NCBI GenBank assembly: GCA_029261395.1
Contig: JAJDBJ010000039.1
Coordinates: 1-60,012 of the forward strand
Source: Nitrospinaceae bacterium
Lineage (GTDB): Bacteria; Nitrospinota; Nitrospinia; Nitrospinales; Nitrospinaceae
DNA: 60,012 nt
Direction: 5' to 3'
The notes under the pieces are model-generated. The model made no database searches, had not been told where the DNA came from, and saw only the letters and a program-made list of their open reading frames with translations. Shown piece by piece: positions 1 to 7,626 of the stretch. Made by a program: the position numbers and the translations under genes. How positions within the stretch are numbered: position 1 is the first letter of the stretch; each line of letters begins with the position of its first letter.

Positions 1-86
1 GGGTGTTTGTCGTGGGCTTGGCAAGAAGTATTCCTCAAAAAAGAAGATTTCCTGATTTTTGAAAGCTTTCAGCTCGTGAAGTAAAT

Positions 87-611
87 ATGTTACTACCGGA
101 AATACCGGATAATGAAGATAAGCGTTTGGCCTTCTTGCAAAGCCTCAATATCTTATATTCACCTATTGAAGAACGTTTCGAACGCATTACCCGGCTTCTT
201 TGCCGGATTTTAGATGTTCCTATTGCGGGGATTTCTATCGTGGGCAAAGACCGTCAGTGGTTCAAATCCGTACAAGGCACAGATATTATCGAAGTCCCAA
301 GGAACGAATCTTTCTGTGCCCACACTATATTACAAACAGACACACTGGTGGTGCCGGATGCTTTTGCTGACAAAAGATTCGAGGGCAGTTCTCTCGTGCA
401 AAACGATCCTTGCATTCGCTTTTATGCGGGTGCTTCGTTGACCCTGGCGAAAGGCATCCGAATTGGTGCTGTGTGCATCTATGATACCAAGCCCAGACAA
501 CTCACAGGCACAGATAGACAGATTCTGGAAGATTTCGCACAAACAGCGTCAAGTGAAATAAAGGCGAGTTTTGTAAAAAGCATTTATCAAGATTCCACGG
601 ATATACCATAG
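87..611 (+). CDS. GAF-domain protein without output domain
   Basis: A 174-residue protein that is essentially one GAF sensory domain (about residues 25-160), cytoplasmic, with no signal peptide or membrane segment. It is clearly paralogous to the N-terminal half of the next gene: both share a PIEERFxRITR segment, RQWFKSVQG, an FCAH motif and an IRFYAG segment. Unlike its neighbour it stops right after the GAF fold and has no GGDEF, EAL or kinase domain. It lies 11 bp upstream of the diguanylate cyclase gene and is probably co-transcribed. The ligand is unknown. It could modulate the neighbour by GAF-GAF pairing or be a decaying duplicate. The start lacks a strong ribosome-binding site. Confidence 0.82.
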   Translation: MLLPEIPDNEDKRLAFLQSLNILYSPIEERFERITRLLCRILDVPIAGISIVGKDRQWFKSVQGTDIIEVPRNESFCAHTILQTDTLVVPDAFADKRFEGSSLVQNDPCIRFYAGASLTLAKGIRIGAVCIYDTKPRQLTGTDRQILEDFAQTASSEIKASFVKSIYQDSTDIP

Positions 612-622
612 AAAGGGTTTGA

Positions 623-1657
623 ATGATAAGTCCTGAGGATGAAAAAGAACGTTTGAGACTCCTTAAGAAACTGAGGATTCTAGACACTCCTATTGAGGAG
701 CGTTTTGATCGCATAACGCGCATCGTGTGCCGTTCTCTCGATGTACCGATTTCCGCTATTTCTCTCATCGATGAAAAACGCCAGTGGTTTAAGTCCGTAC
801 AAGGCCTTGATGTTTGTGAAACACCGAGAGATATCGCCTTTTGTGCCCATGCCATATTAGAAGGGGAGCCTTTCATAATCCCTGATGCACAAAAAGACCC
901 ACGGTTTGTAGACAATCCTCTCGTTACAGGTGACCCTCATATTCGTTTTTATGCAGGCTTCCCACTGAAGCTTGGGGAAAATCTTTATATCGGCACGTTA
1001 TGCGCGATTGACAGAAAACCCAGAGAGATTACTGAAGATCATATTGCAGTCCTTAAAGATCTGTCCCTAATGGTTCAATCGGAGCTGGAAGCGGTGGCTC
1101 TTTCTGAGGCGCATCAGGGCCTGCTCGCGGAGCTTAAGGAAGTCGAACGTGCGGCTCTGATTGATCCACTCAGCAGGCTATGGAATAGAGGCGGTGGAGA
1201 AAAGCTATTGGATCGCGAATTGGGGGGCATGAAACGTAAGAATACTCCCATCTCAATGGCCATACTGGACATCGACAATTTCAAAAAAATCAATGATGAA
1301 AACGGTCAAGATATAGGAGACCAGGTCATAAAGCACGTGGTCCGTTTGGTTCTCTCAGTTCTTCGACCCTATGATGTTGTCAGCCGGTGGGGAGGGGATG
1401 AGTTTCTCATCATTCTGCCTGGATGTGAAAAACAGGATCTTTCTGATACGCTGGAAAGATTATTTAAAGTGATTCGTATGAACCCTGCGAACACTTCAAA
1501 TGACCTGATTCCAGTGACAGTCAGCGTGGGGGCTTGTGTCGCTTTTCCGGGGTCAGATAACACGACTGTACTCCTGAAACTGGCAGATAAAGCTTTGTAT
1601 GAAGCCAAAGAAAAGGGCCGTGATCGGTACGTCATAACCCAGGCCAACAAGGGATAA
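623..1657 (+). CDS. GAF-GGDEF diguanylate cyclase
   Basis: Makes cyclic di-GMP from two GTP. An N-terminal GAF domain (about residues 20-150) is joined by a short helix to a GGDEF domain (about 170-340). The active-site loop reads GGDEF intact, and the allosteric inhibitory I-site is present as RPYD, exactly five residues before GGDEF, so product feedback inhibition is expected. There is no membrane segment, so it senses in the cytoplasm. An AAGGG-type ribosome-binding site lies before ATG 623. The preceding gene is a GAF-only paralogue. Catalytic activity is inferred from the motifs; the GAF ligand cannot be read from the sequence. Confidence 0.93.
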   Translation: MISPEDEKERLRLLKKLRILDTPIEERFDRITRIVCRSLDVPISAISLIDEKRQWFKSVQGLDVCETPRDIAFCAHAILEGEPFIIPDAQKDPRFVDNPLVTGDPHIRFYAGFPLKLGENLYIGTLCAIDRKPREITEDHIAVLKDLSLMVQSELEAVALSEAHQGLLAELKEVERAALIDPLSRLWNRGGGEKLLDRELGGMKRKNTPISMAILDIDNFKKINDENGQDIGDQVIKHVVRLVLSVLRPYDVVSRWGGDEFLIILPGCEKQDLSDTLERLFKVIRMNPANTSNDLIPVTVSVGACVAFPGSDNTTVLLKLADKALYEAKEKGRDRYVITQANKG

Positions 1658-1718
1658 AAGGTCTTTGCTGTATAAATATCTGAGTATTATTGATTACGCT
1701 TCCTGCACGTCCTCCTCT

Positions 1719-1793
1719 ATCCTCCACGAGATAATCCTCAATCCCCAGCACCGCTCCGCTCAATACCCGCGCAACCATGGCTTCTCCGTAAAA
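1719..1793 (-). pseudogene. Relic of comM (yifB) start region, copy 1
   Basis: Read on the minus strand from ATG 1778, the frame gives MVARVLSGAVLGIEDYLVE, which I recognise as the N-terminus of the Mg-chelatase-like ATPase ComM/YifB, and then loses similarity. An ACGGAGA-type ribosome-binding site precedes the ATG. Only about 20 codons survive of a protein normally near 500 residues. A second copy of the same start lies at 2632-2676 in the same orientation. Recognition is from memory of the family consensus. Confidence 0.55.
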
Positions 1794-1853
1794 GTTTTAG
1801 GTGCGGCAAATTTATTTAGAAATCCAAATGTTATATACCAATTGACTCATGGC

Positions 1854-2000
1854 TTAGGGCAGCGCCCTGGTAGAGTTATGTGTTTTGATTGGATGTACTG
1901 TCAGTGACAACACTAAGACAATCATATGCATAATTGCCAAGGATAAACTACACCAGTCTATTTTGGACTGAGGAGCTTCTGTATTATTTTTTACCTTCAT
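1854..2000 (-). CDS. Small single-span membrane peptide (48 aa)
   Basis: A 48-residue open frame starting at ATG 2000, which is preceded by a near-perfect ribosome-binding site (AAAGGAGGTAAGCTT then ATG). A polar N-terminus is followed by one hydrophobic stretch of about 20 residues (around residues 18-35) and a short polar tail, suggesting a small inner-membrane peptide. A longer in-frame start at 2075 exists but the ribosome-binding site argues for 2000. I do not recognise the family. It lies between the two comM relics, beside a HEPN-like gene on the same strand. The strong translation signal is the main reason to call it. Confidence 0.45.
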   Translation of the reverse strand: MKVKNNTEAPQSKIDWCSLSLAIMHMIVLVLSLTVHPIKTHNSTRALP

Positions 2001-2123
2001 AAGCTTACCTCCTTTCTCCATTTTGCTCGGAGTTTGTTGGTTTGCTGCCGAAGGACGCTGCACCAGAGTTTGCACTCCCCTAAGCCGTCAATCTTTGTGT
2101 TTTCTAAAGTATCACGCTCATGA

Positions 2124-2588
2124 TTAAGAAAGGGCTTCTTTCAAAAATCCTTCTAACCGTGCGTTATTGAGATCCGTTGTAATTGTATAAATCTCTTCAG
2201 CTAATTCATTTAACCGGGTTAAATTTGGGATGGGTTGAAATGAATGATCACGGTTGCGAATAACTGGTGTGCCATCCAGTTCAAATGCCCACAAACTGTG
2301 TAGAATTTGATTTCTATCTTCTGTTGCTCTCTTGGCTCTGGTTAGAAGGGCATCTAGTTTTACGAGTATTTCGCCTTCCTTAAACTTTTGCTTGGCGAGT
2401 TTTCTGATTCTTTTTCGAAGTTCAAAGGAACCTTGATTGTCGGTCGCATCTATTGCTTCAGTAATTGCAAGACCCAAAATACTTTTAATAACCATCTTTA
2501 GACAATAATCAAGTTGGCCGTGCCGAATGGATATTTTTCCAACAGTAGCCAATACTTGTTCGTCATTAGGTAATTGCAGAGTAATCAT
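2124..2588 (-). CDS. Hypothetical helical protein with HEPN-like RxxxxH motif
   Basis: A 154-residue, predicted all-helical, soluble protein. The stretch DRNQILHSLW (around residues 92-101) carries Arg-x4-His, the spacing of the catalytic motif of HEPN ribonucleases found in toxin and abortive-infection systems. The rest is charged amphipathic helix without other recognisable motif. It sits between the comM relics and next to a NUC-family endonuclease on the same strand, so the surroundings look accessory. The HEPN assignment rests only on this motif and the helical character; a catalytically inert structural homologue is equally possible. Confidence 0.6.
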   Translation of the reverse strand: MITLQLPNDEQVLATVGKISIRHGQLDYCLKMVIKSILGLAITEAIDATDNQGSFELRKRIRKLAKQKFKEGEILVKLDALLTRAKRATEDRNQILHSLWAFELDGTPVIRNRDHSFQPIPNLTRLNELAEEIYTITTDLNNARLEGFLKEALS

Positions 2589-2631
2589 TGTTAAGGCATC
2601 TCCATTTAATTATTATTCAGAATCGACTGAT

Positions 2632-2681
2632 AGCTCCACTCAATACCCGTGCGACCATGATGTCTCCGCAAGTTGTTTCAG
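2632..2681 (-). pseudogene. Relic of comM (yifB) start region, copy 2
   Basis: From ATG 2658 on the minus strand the frame reads MVARVLSGA, identical in protein to copy 1 at 1719-1793, then diverges at once. All four base differences across these nine codons are synonymous third positions. Upstream bases up to about 2681 also resemble copy 1, including the GCGGAGA ribosome-binding site, and abut the 3' end of the nuclease gene. This is a fragment with no coding capacity of its own. Confidence 0.5.
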
Positions 2682-2682
2682 T

Positions 2683-3399
2683 TCACCACATTTTTCGGAT
2701 TTTATTTTTTTCCTTCTCAATTTTTGACCCCACCAGACGTTCCCATAACAACAGTCCTGAATAGCGTTCTATCTGGGTGGTGGGGACTCGGAAATCCATT
2801 AAGGGCTTGTTTGAAGCCTTATTGGGGATGAGAAAGGACCACATGTGCAGGGCGCCTCTATCATTTTCGGTAAGTATGGATTTGAAATAAGCGTGAGGGA
2901 CGGGGAGGGTGACGCCGTTGCTGTCCTCCGACCCGATTGTCACAACAATTTTGTTGAAATCGAATACCGGCCCGCAGAGTACATAGGTTTCATAGATATT
3001 CTTTTTGGCGTTGAGCTCTCTTACGGCCTCCTCTAAATTTTTCCATATCCTGCGGTTCAGGTCGGGGTGTTGCGGCGACATATTGGACAGCAGGAAAGTC
3101 TCGCTGTTTTGGATTTCCACTTCTCTTTGATTGGCGCTGGCGACCAGGTGACCCCGGTCGTAACCCGAGTTTTGGTAATCGGCCAGATCGGCCCGAAACA
3201 TCTGCGGAACGCGGTAATCCGAACGGAAATTGTCCGCTCGCTCCACGTCGGTCTTATCCGGGTCCACGATTTCCAAAGCCCACTTAGCCTGCCGGAAGTA
3301 GTAGGAATAACCGACGGAATAGTGCCGGTTGAAAAGGATTTGGTCGGCGGCTGGCATGCCGTATCTCGTTTCGGGTTTATCGCTCAGCAATTCCAGCAT
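2683..3399 (-). CDS. DNA/RNA non-specific endonuclease (NUC family)
   Basis: A 238-residue beta-beta-alpha-metal nuclease that should cleave DNA and RNA without sequence preference. The signature DRGH places the general base at His84; the metal-binding Asn115 (in PDLNRR) and Glu123 keep the eight-residue spacing known from NucA-type enzymes. ATG 3399 was chosen because AAAAAGGAGGAAGTC precedes it and because the longer frame (to 3516) would translate a dispersed intergenic repeat at 3425-3448. No signal peptide is visible from this start, unusual for a family whose members are mostly exported, so the protein is either cytoplasmic or secreted by a non-Sec route. Its 3' end abuts a comM relic. 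Confidence 0.88.
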   Translation of the reverse strand: MLELLSDKPETRYGMPAADQILFNRHYSVGYSYYFRQAKWALEIVDPDKTDVERADNFRSDYRVPQMFRADLADYQNSGYDRGHLVASANQREVEIQNSETFLLSNMSPQHPDLNRRIWKNLEEAVRELNAKKNIYETYVLCGPVFDFNKIVVTIGSEDSNGVTLPVPHAYFKSILTENDRGALHMWSFLIPNKASNKPLMDFRVPTTQIERYSGLLLWERLVGSKIEKEKNKIRKMW

Positions 3400-3424
3400 G
3401 ACTTCCTCCTTTTTAACGCGGTTT

Positions 3425-3448
3425 CCCTTCGACAAGCTCAGGGTGACA
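3425..3448. repeat. Dispersed repeat family A, single arm
   Basis: A 24-bp copy of CCCTTCGACAAGCTCAGGGTGACA, just upstream of the nuclease ribosome-binding site. Related copies lie at 4549-4572, 22374-22395 and 22411-22434; the last two form an inverted pair. Confidence 0.8.
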
Positions 3449-3493
3449 CTGGCGAGCCGACGGAGGTAATTTGAAAAATTCTGCTGGCAAAAA

Positions 3494-3650
3494 TTACTTT
3501 GCAGTAGCATCTTCATGAATTGACAAAATCAGCTCCAGGCCTTGCTTGGTCAGCGTCACGCTGGGATTATATTCGGAAAACCAATTAATTGCAAAATCTG
3601 GCGGGAGGTCAGTAAATACTGATCTTTCGTGAGATAAAGGAGGGGGTGAG
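3494..3650 (-). pseudogene. Orphan C-terminal coding remnant
   Basis: On the minus strand an open frame of about 50 codons, with no Met start, ends at TAA 3496-3494 and contains a protein-like segment (DFAINWFSEYNPSVTLTKQG). Codon use looks coding, but it begins directly after a stop and is too short for a gene. It probably is the tail of a truncated gene upstream of the nuclease. The family is not recognised. Confidence 0.25.
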
Positions 3651-3740
3651 ATTCAGGCTATCGCTGATACCTTGGTTCTTCCGGTTTCAATACAATCGAA
3701 CGTGTTGAAGAGGAATGTATTAATTTTATGAGAGATTTGA

Positions 3741-4226
3741 ATGTCGCATCAGCATGGCCTGGGAGAAAAAGAACTTCTGCCGCCCATTCCACAATTTTTC
3801 CACGACCCCAGCTTTGTCGCTTTCCGGAGTTGGACGACCATCCTCTCTCTGGAAAAGATCCTGCCTGATGAGAATCCCGCCGATGCGTACGTTCTGTTTC
3901 TGGGCGAGAAAGCCGATGCGCGCGAACCTGAAAGGATATCGGTCAGGGGACCGGTGTGTCTTAGAAACCCCACCCGGTTTGCTCATTTGAATGTCACGAT
4001 TGTTTGCGCGCGGAGCGGCCGGAAAGTGTTCTTTGTGCCGGAACTGCCCACCGGGAGATTCCTGCATCTGGAGTTTTTGCAGGAGGGTTCGTATCATCTT
4101 CACTACGCTCCCGCTTTCAGTCAGACGACCCTGCACCGGAGCCTCCAGGTCGTTGCCCGGACAGCGCCCAGCTCTCCAATCGCTCCGAATTTCAGCCCTT
4201 GCCTCAAGCCCACCTGGCGTTGTTGA
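3741..4226 (+). CDS. Hypothetical protein (161 aa)
   Basis: An unrecognised soluble protein. The first 130 residues have a regular alternation of beta-strand-like and polar segments and read as a real protein, while the last 25 residues are Pro/Ser/Thr-rich and may be disordered. A weak GAGAG ribosome-binding site lies before ATG 3741. No motif, signal peptide or membrane helix is visible. A 136-residue open frame on the opposite strand (3726-4136) competes for the same DNA; I prefer this strand because its amino-acid pattern is more protein-like and the opposite frame is rich in Arg, Gln and Pro. It stands alone between the nuclease and a DUF2892 gene. Confidence 0.5.
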   Translation: MSHQHGLGEKELLPPIPQFFHDPSFVAFRSWTTILSLEKILPDENPADAYVLFLGEKADAREPERISVRGPVCLRNPTRFAHLNVTIVCARSGRKVFFVPELPTGRFLHLEFLQEGSYHLHYAPAFSQTTLHRSLQVVARTAPSSPIAPNFSPCLKPTWRC

Positions 4227-4249
4227 TCTTTCCTGCTTTTCTTTTGGAG

Positions 4250-4255
4250 TATAAT
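4250..4255 (+). promoter_or_regulatory. Possible -10 box upstream of the DUF2892 gene
   Basis: A perfect TATAAT 64 bp before ATG 4319. The best -35 match (TTGATC at 4223-4228) is 21 bp away, longer than optimal, so the promoter call is tentative. Confidence 0.3.
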
Positions 4256-4318
4256 GACAGGATGGGTTGCTGAAACCCTACGCTATTCTTTCCAACCTTG
4301 AATGAGGAGGAAACTGTC

Positions 4319-4510
4319 ATGAATACCAAAAGAAAACTCCACGATGGCATCGTCGGGGCCGTTCTGACGGCGGGGTCGGCGCTGGCCTACTATGTTGATC
4401 CGTTATGGATACTCGTACCGGGCGTGCTGGGCGTCGTTCTTCTGCAAAGCGGATTGACGGGGTTCTGCCCACTCTATTTCATTCTGGATAAAACCTGCAA
4501 GAGCGCATGA
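4319..4510 (+). CDS. DUF2892 family small membrane protein
   Basis: A 63-residue inner-membrane protein with two hydrophobic helices (about residues 9-27 and 30-50) separated by a short turn containing DPLW, and the GLTGFCPLY segment with a conserved cysteine typical of DUF2892 (the C-terminal membrane part of YgaP). Here it stands alone without the rhodanese domain found in YgaP. ATG 4319 is chosen over the earlier in-frame start at 4298 because GAGGAGG lies at 4304-4310, about eight bases before it. Role unknown; family members are often near sulfur or redox genes, and an msrAB gene follows on the other strand. Confidence 0.85.
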   Translation: MNTKRKLHDGIVGAVLTAGSALAYYVDPLWILVPGVLGVVLLQSGLTGFCPLYFILDKTCKSA

Positions 4511-4548
4511 CGCGCTATTCTCCCAAGCGGTGGGGAAGAGTGGAGTTG

Positions 4549-4603
4549 TGTCACCCTGAGCCTGTCGAAGGGGGCACGGTGCCATGCTTCGACAAGCGCA
4601 GGA
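4549..4603. repeat. Dispersed repeat family A, partly decayed inverted pair
   Basis: A good copy of TGTCACCCTGAGCCTGTCGAAGGG (4549-4572) is followed after a GGCACGGTGCC palindrome by a degenerate reverse copy (CTTCGACAAGCGCAGG). It lies in the convergent gap between the DUF2892 gene and msrAB and could fold into a hairpin. Confidence 0.7.
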
Positions 4604-4667
4604 TAAGTTTTACAAGGAAAAAGAGTTCGCCTCGTCCACAATCGGACCTCGCGGAGCTGTGCGCCGA

Positions 4668-5807
4668 TTAAAACCCGTCGAGGAACTCGCCGTAGCCTTC
4701 GGCTTTCATCTTTTCCACTGGCACAAACCTTAAAGACGCAGAGTTGATGCAATAGCGCAGTCCCGTCGGTGCCGGGCCGTCCTCGAAGACATGACCGAGA
4801 TGCGACTCTCCTTGCTTTGATCGGGCTTCGACACGGGTCATGAAAAAGGATTTGTCGGTTTTGGAATAGACGTTCTCTTCGACTAAAGGCCGGGTGAACG
4901 ACGGCCATCCGGTTTTCGAATCGAACTTGTCCTTAGAGCTGAATAACGGCTCACCCGAAACGATGTCGACATAAATGCCGTCCTGATGATTATCCCAGTG
5001 CTCATTCTTGAAGGGCGGCTCCGTGCCTTCCTCCTGGGTGACCTTGTACTGGAGCGGGGTCAGCTTTTTTTTCAGCTCAGTCGTGTCGGGTTTGGTGAAC
5101 GTTCCACTCCCCTGACCCATACCTGCAGGAGAGTAGTCTTTATCCGGGCCCCAGGTGTTGTCGATGTACATATCCCGGCCGGAACCCCGGCGGTATCCCT
5201 TGTAGTGCGAGGTGCTCTTCTTGTAAAAATCCTGATGATACTCCTCGGCGGGATAAAACGCGCTGAACGGGGTGATCTCGGTGACGATGGCCCGGTCGAA
5301 CCGTTTACTCGCTTCCAGTTTCTTTTTGGAATCGAGAGCCTGCTGTTTCTGCTCGTCGCTATGATAAAAAATTCCCGAGCGGTATTGGCTTCCCCGATCG
5401 ACAAACTGTCCGCCGCCATCGGTCGGGTCGATGTTCCGCCACAATACTTCCAGAATGTCCGGGTAGGAAATCTGCGCCGGATCGTAATGCACCTGAACAG
5501 CCTCGGTGTGTCCGGTCATGCCATGCGCCACCTGCTCGTAGGTGGGATCTTTTTCAGGGCCGCCGGTATATCCGGAAATGACTTTGTAAACTCCCGGCAA
5601 TTGTTCAAAGGGGGGTTCCATACACCAGAAACAACCCCCGGCTAATGTTGCGATCTCTAAATGTTCCGGCATGGGTTTGGCTACCTTTTGTGTAAGATTT
5701 TTCTGTTTGTCAGAAGAACTGAAACCGTTTGCAGACATCATCACCGCAAACACAATCAGGCCGAACAGAATTATATAATAAGGGGTGTCGCTTTTCTTGA
5801 ATTTCAT
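4668..5807 (-). CDS. msrAB: Bifunctional methionine sulfoxide reductase MsrA-MsrB
   Basis: Reduces both the S and R epimers of methionine sulfoxide, repairing oxidised proteins. An N-terminal hydrophobic segment (about residues 9-25) anchors or exports it, so it probably works outside the cytoplasm. The MsrA domain (about 50-205) has the catalytic GGCFWC motif, Cys59. The MsrB domain (about 245-375) has GWPSF and the catalytic Cys353 in RYCINS. The CxxC zinc pairs of many MsrB proteins are absent. The thioredoxin-like domain of Neisseria PilB is also missing, so an external reductant is needed. ATG 5807 is chosen because GGAGGT lies just before it. A sigma factor and NrsF-like anti-sigma lie upstream on the same strand, suggesting membership of an oxidative-stress regulon. 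Confidence 0.95.
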   Translation of the reverse strand: MKFKKSDTPYYIILFGLIVFAVMMSANGFSSSDKQKNLTQKVAKPMPEHLEIATLAGGCFWCMEPPFEQLPGVYKVISGYTGGPEKDPTYEQVAHGMTGHTEAVQVHYDPAQISYPDILEVLWRNIDPTDGGGQFVDRGSQYRSGIFYHSDEQKQQALDSKKKLEASKRFDRAIVTEITPFSAFYPAEEYHQDFYKKSTSHYKGYRRGSGRDMYIDNTWGPDKDYSPAGMGQGSGTFTKPDTTELKKKLTPLQYKVTQEEGTEPPFKNEHWDNHQDGIYVDIVSGEPLFSSKDKFDSKTGWPSFTRPLVEENVYSKTDKSFFMTRVEARSKQGESHLGHVFEDGPAPTGLRYCINSASLRFVPVEKMKAEGYGEFLDGF

Positions 5808-5909
5808 GAAGTACCTCCACATATTGCAATGGTGCGGGAAATCCCCCGGCTCATATTTTAGTTGCCGATAAAGTCGCCGTGAAGGAAAACTCCTTACACC
5901 AGAGTCATT

Positions 5910-6581
5910 TCAATTTGTCCTTACGTTTGATTTTCTTACCATAAACAATTTGATCCGGTCACTGAGTAACCATCCCAAAGCACCCAGAAGTAGTGCTGGA
6001 ATAAAATGAAACAGGAGTCCGTGCAATGGATCGTACATGCAGGCCAATTGCATGATGAGCGCAGAAATCAAACCCGCTGAAAATCCCAACAACAGGTTCT
6101 TCGAAGAATAGGAAACGATGATCCCGTTGCGGATCAAGTAAAACAGTCCGGCCATGGACAGGCCGCCATAAATCAAAACTTCGAGTTCGCAAAAGGGGCG
6201 GGCTCCCAGCATGGACGCCTCGGGCGACGCTGTTCCAAATCCAATGCCGAGCGATCCGGCGAAAACAAAAAATGATGCCAGGCAGGTTAACTGTACCCCG
6301 CGATTCACCGTCTCTCCCGGAATGCTGGAGGCGAAAACGATATAAAAGGTGGAAAGGGTCAACACGATTCCCGAAACGATTTCCACTTGGAGTCGCCAAT
6401 GCTCGTTCAATTGAGTCCAGAAGCCGGGCCGGTATTCATGAACCCACAATATCGTCAGAGCGGTAACCACGGCCAAAAATGAAAAGAATATGGCCGCTCT
6501 GAATTCGGGTGAACGCAACGGCGGCGTCGGTTTCAGGTCCGCTACCAGGTGATCGATAAATTTGTTGGGATCAATCGCCAA
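5910..6581 (-). CDS. NrsF-like (DUF1109) membrane anti-sigma factor
   Basis: A 223-residue integral membrane protein with a short cytoplasmic N-terminus and about six hydrophobic helices. It overlaps the end of the ECF sigma gene by 11 bp, the usual arrangement of sigma factor and cognate anti-sigma. It fits the DUF1109/NrsF family, which holds a SigF-type ECF factor at the membrane until stress. Cys131 and Cys181 (the latter in CMYDPLHG) correspond to the cysteine pair I recall as conserved in Caulobacter NrsF and important for sensing. Which stress it senses is inference; the adjacent msrAB points to oxidants or metals. Confidence 0.82.
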   Translation of the reverse strand: MAIDPNKFIDHLVADLKPTPPLRSPEFRAAIFFSFLAVVTALTILWVHEYRPGFWTQLNEHWRLQVEIVSGIVLTLSTFYIVFASSIPGETVNRGVQLTCLASFFVFAGSLGIGFGTASPEASMLGARPFCELEVLIYGGLSMAGLFYLIRNGIIVSYSSKNLLLGFSAGLISALIMQLACMYDPLHGLLFHFIPALLLGALGWLLSDRIKLFMVRKSNVRTN

Positions 6582-7158
6582 AATCGTTCTCCAGTTCTTT
6601 GCTCAATACGTCGCGCAATTGTTTGTAGGCACGCGAGACTCTTTTGCGGAACGCGGCTTCGCTGACGCCTTCCTCAAGCGACGCCTCCCGGGTGGATAAA
6701 CCCGAGACCAGCGTCAGGGTCAGCGCCCTCTGCTGAGGCTCCGGCAATTGGTGGATCAAAGACCACACCTTATCCGTTCCCTCTTGTTTAGTATTCGTCG
6801 CGTGATCGGGTTTTGTGACCGGTAAATCCCTTTTTTCGAGATCGACCTCATTGCGCCTGCCCCAGTGCCGGAAAAAATCCGCCAGTTTATGTTTGATGAC
6901 GCCCAGGACCCACGGTTTCAGGTCTTTATCAGGATCATAGGTTTCGATGGAACGGTGGATGCCGATCAGGCACTCCTGCGTGATGTCGTCGCAGTCGACC
7001 AGGTCACCCAGTTTCTGCTGAACTTTATGCTTCACAAACGGATACAACTCTTTCAGGAACCGAGCGTAAGCCTCCTTGTCGCCGCGTTGAGCTTTGCGAA
7101 ACAGGTCTTCCAGTTTTTCAAATGATACATCCTGCGAGCGGCTCATAGTGACTCTCAT
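6571..7158 (-). CDS. ECF-type RNA polymerase sigma factor
   Basis: A 195-residue group IV sigma-70 factor. Region 2 spans about residues 20-105 (QKLGDLVDCDDITQECLIG and a DPDKDLKPWVLGV stretch). Region 4 lies at about 125-185, with the helix-turn-helix around LSTREASLEEGVSEAAFRKR. It is translationally linked to the NrsF-like membrane protein through an 11-bp overlap, which classes it as SigF-like. Two in-frame starts, ATG 7158 and ATG 7146, are both possible; neither has a strong ribosome-binding site. The likely targets are the neighbouring msrAB and itself, but no promoter motif could be verified by eye. Confidence 0.9.
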   Translation of the reverse strand: MRVTMSRSQDVSFEKLEDLFRKAQRGDKEAYARFLKELYPFVKHKVQQKLGDLVDCDDITQECLIGIHRSIETYDPDKDLKPWVLGVIKHKLADFFRHWGRRNEVDLEKRDLPVTKPDHATNTKQEGTDKVWSLIHQLPEPQQRALTLTLVSGLSTREASLEEGVSEAAFRKRVSRAYKQLRDVLSKELENDFGD

Positions 7159-7294
7159 TATGCCATATATTGCTGAAAGGAAGGATTGACCGCCTCTCCC
7201 GATAGAAGACCGCTCTATATCCTCCCGCCCAAACCGCCATCCGAAGAGGGGCAGGGGGCTTCTTCCTTATTTTAAGCCGGTGTATAATGATGGG

Positions 7295-7447
7295 ATGAAC
7301 TCGCGGAAGAAGAGCAAGAGAAAATCCCGATCCAAAACCCGCAAGGCGGAATCGGGCGCCAAAGAAAAACCGAAGCCTGTAACTCAATCCACCGCCAAGG
7401 ATAAGGAAGAACTGATTCGCATCTGGGACGAGGACCTTTGTGAATAA
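7295..7447 (+). CDS. Small basic protein (50 aa), possibly leaderless
   Basis: A 50-codon frame from ATG 7295 to TAA 7447. The first half is almost entirely Lys/Arg/Ser (a nucleic-acid-binding-like tail) and the second half is charged, ending EELIRIWDEDLCE. A perfect TATAAT lies at 7283-7288, so transcription would begin at or near the ATG, giving a leaderless message; no convincing -35 or ribosome-binding site is present. Family not recognised. The regular lysine-rich composition could be a real small protein or chance. Confidence 0.35.
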   Translation: MNSRKKSKRKSRSKTRKAESGAKEKPKPVTQSTAKDKEELIRIWDEDLCE

Positions 7448-7557
7448 CCAGCGTAACGCTGGACCTAACTGGGTGTGACGCCCATAGGAAATTTAATACT
7501 CCTCCCCTTACGAAGGGGAGGATACAGGTGGGGTTGGTTTTGACTGGATCACTGGAT
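7448..7557. repeat. Composite intergenic repeat, copy 1
   Basis: Begins with the palindrome CCAGCGTAACGCTGG (7448-7462), then CTCCCCTTACGAAGGGGAG, GATACAGGTGG and TTTTGACTGGATCACTGG. The same order of blocks recurs at 20500-20583. A related palindrome, CCCCTCCTTGGTAAGGAGGGG, follows at 7603-7623. Confidence 0.75.
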
Positions 7558-7626
7558 AGAACCAAAAATCACGGTAGAGGTTTTCATAACCTCCCCTGTA
7601 TCCCCTCCTTGGTAAGGAGGGGACCG

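Noticed and set aside
1665-1907. 80-codon plus-strand frame after the diguanylate cyclase
   Set aside because: It runs antisense through the comM relic and has no ribosome-binding site.
3726-4136. 136-codon minus-strand frame opposite the hypothetical gene at 3741
   Set aside because: Amino-acid pattern is less protein-like than the plus-strand frame, and its start lacks a ribosome-binding site.
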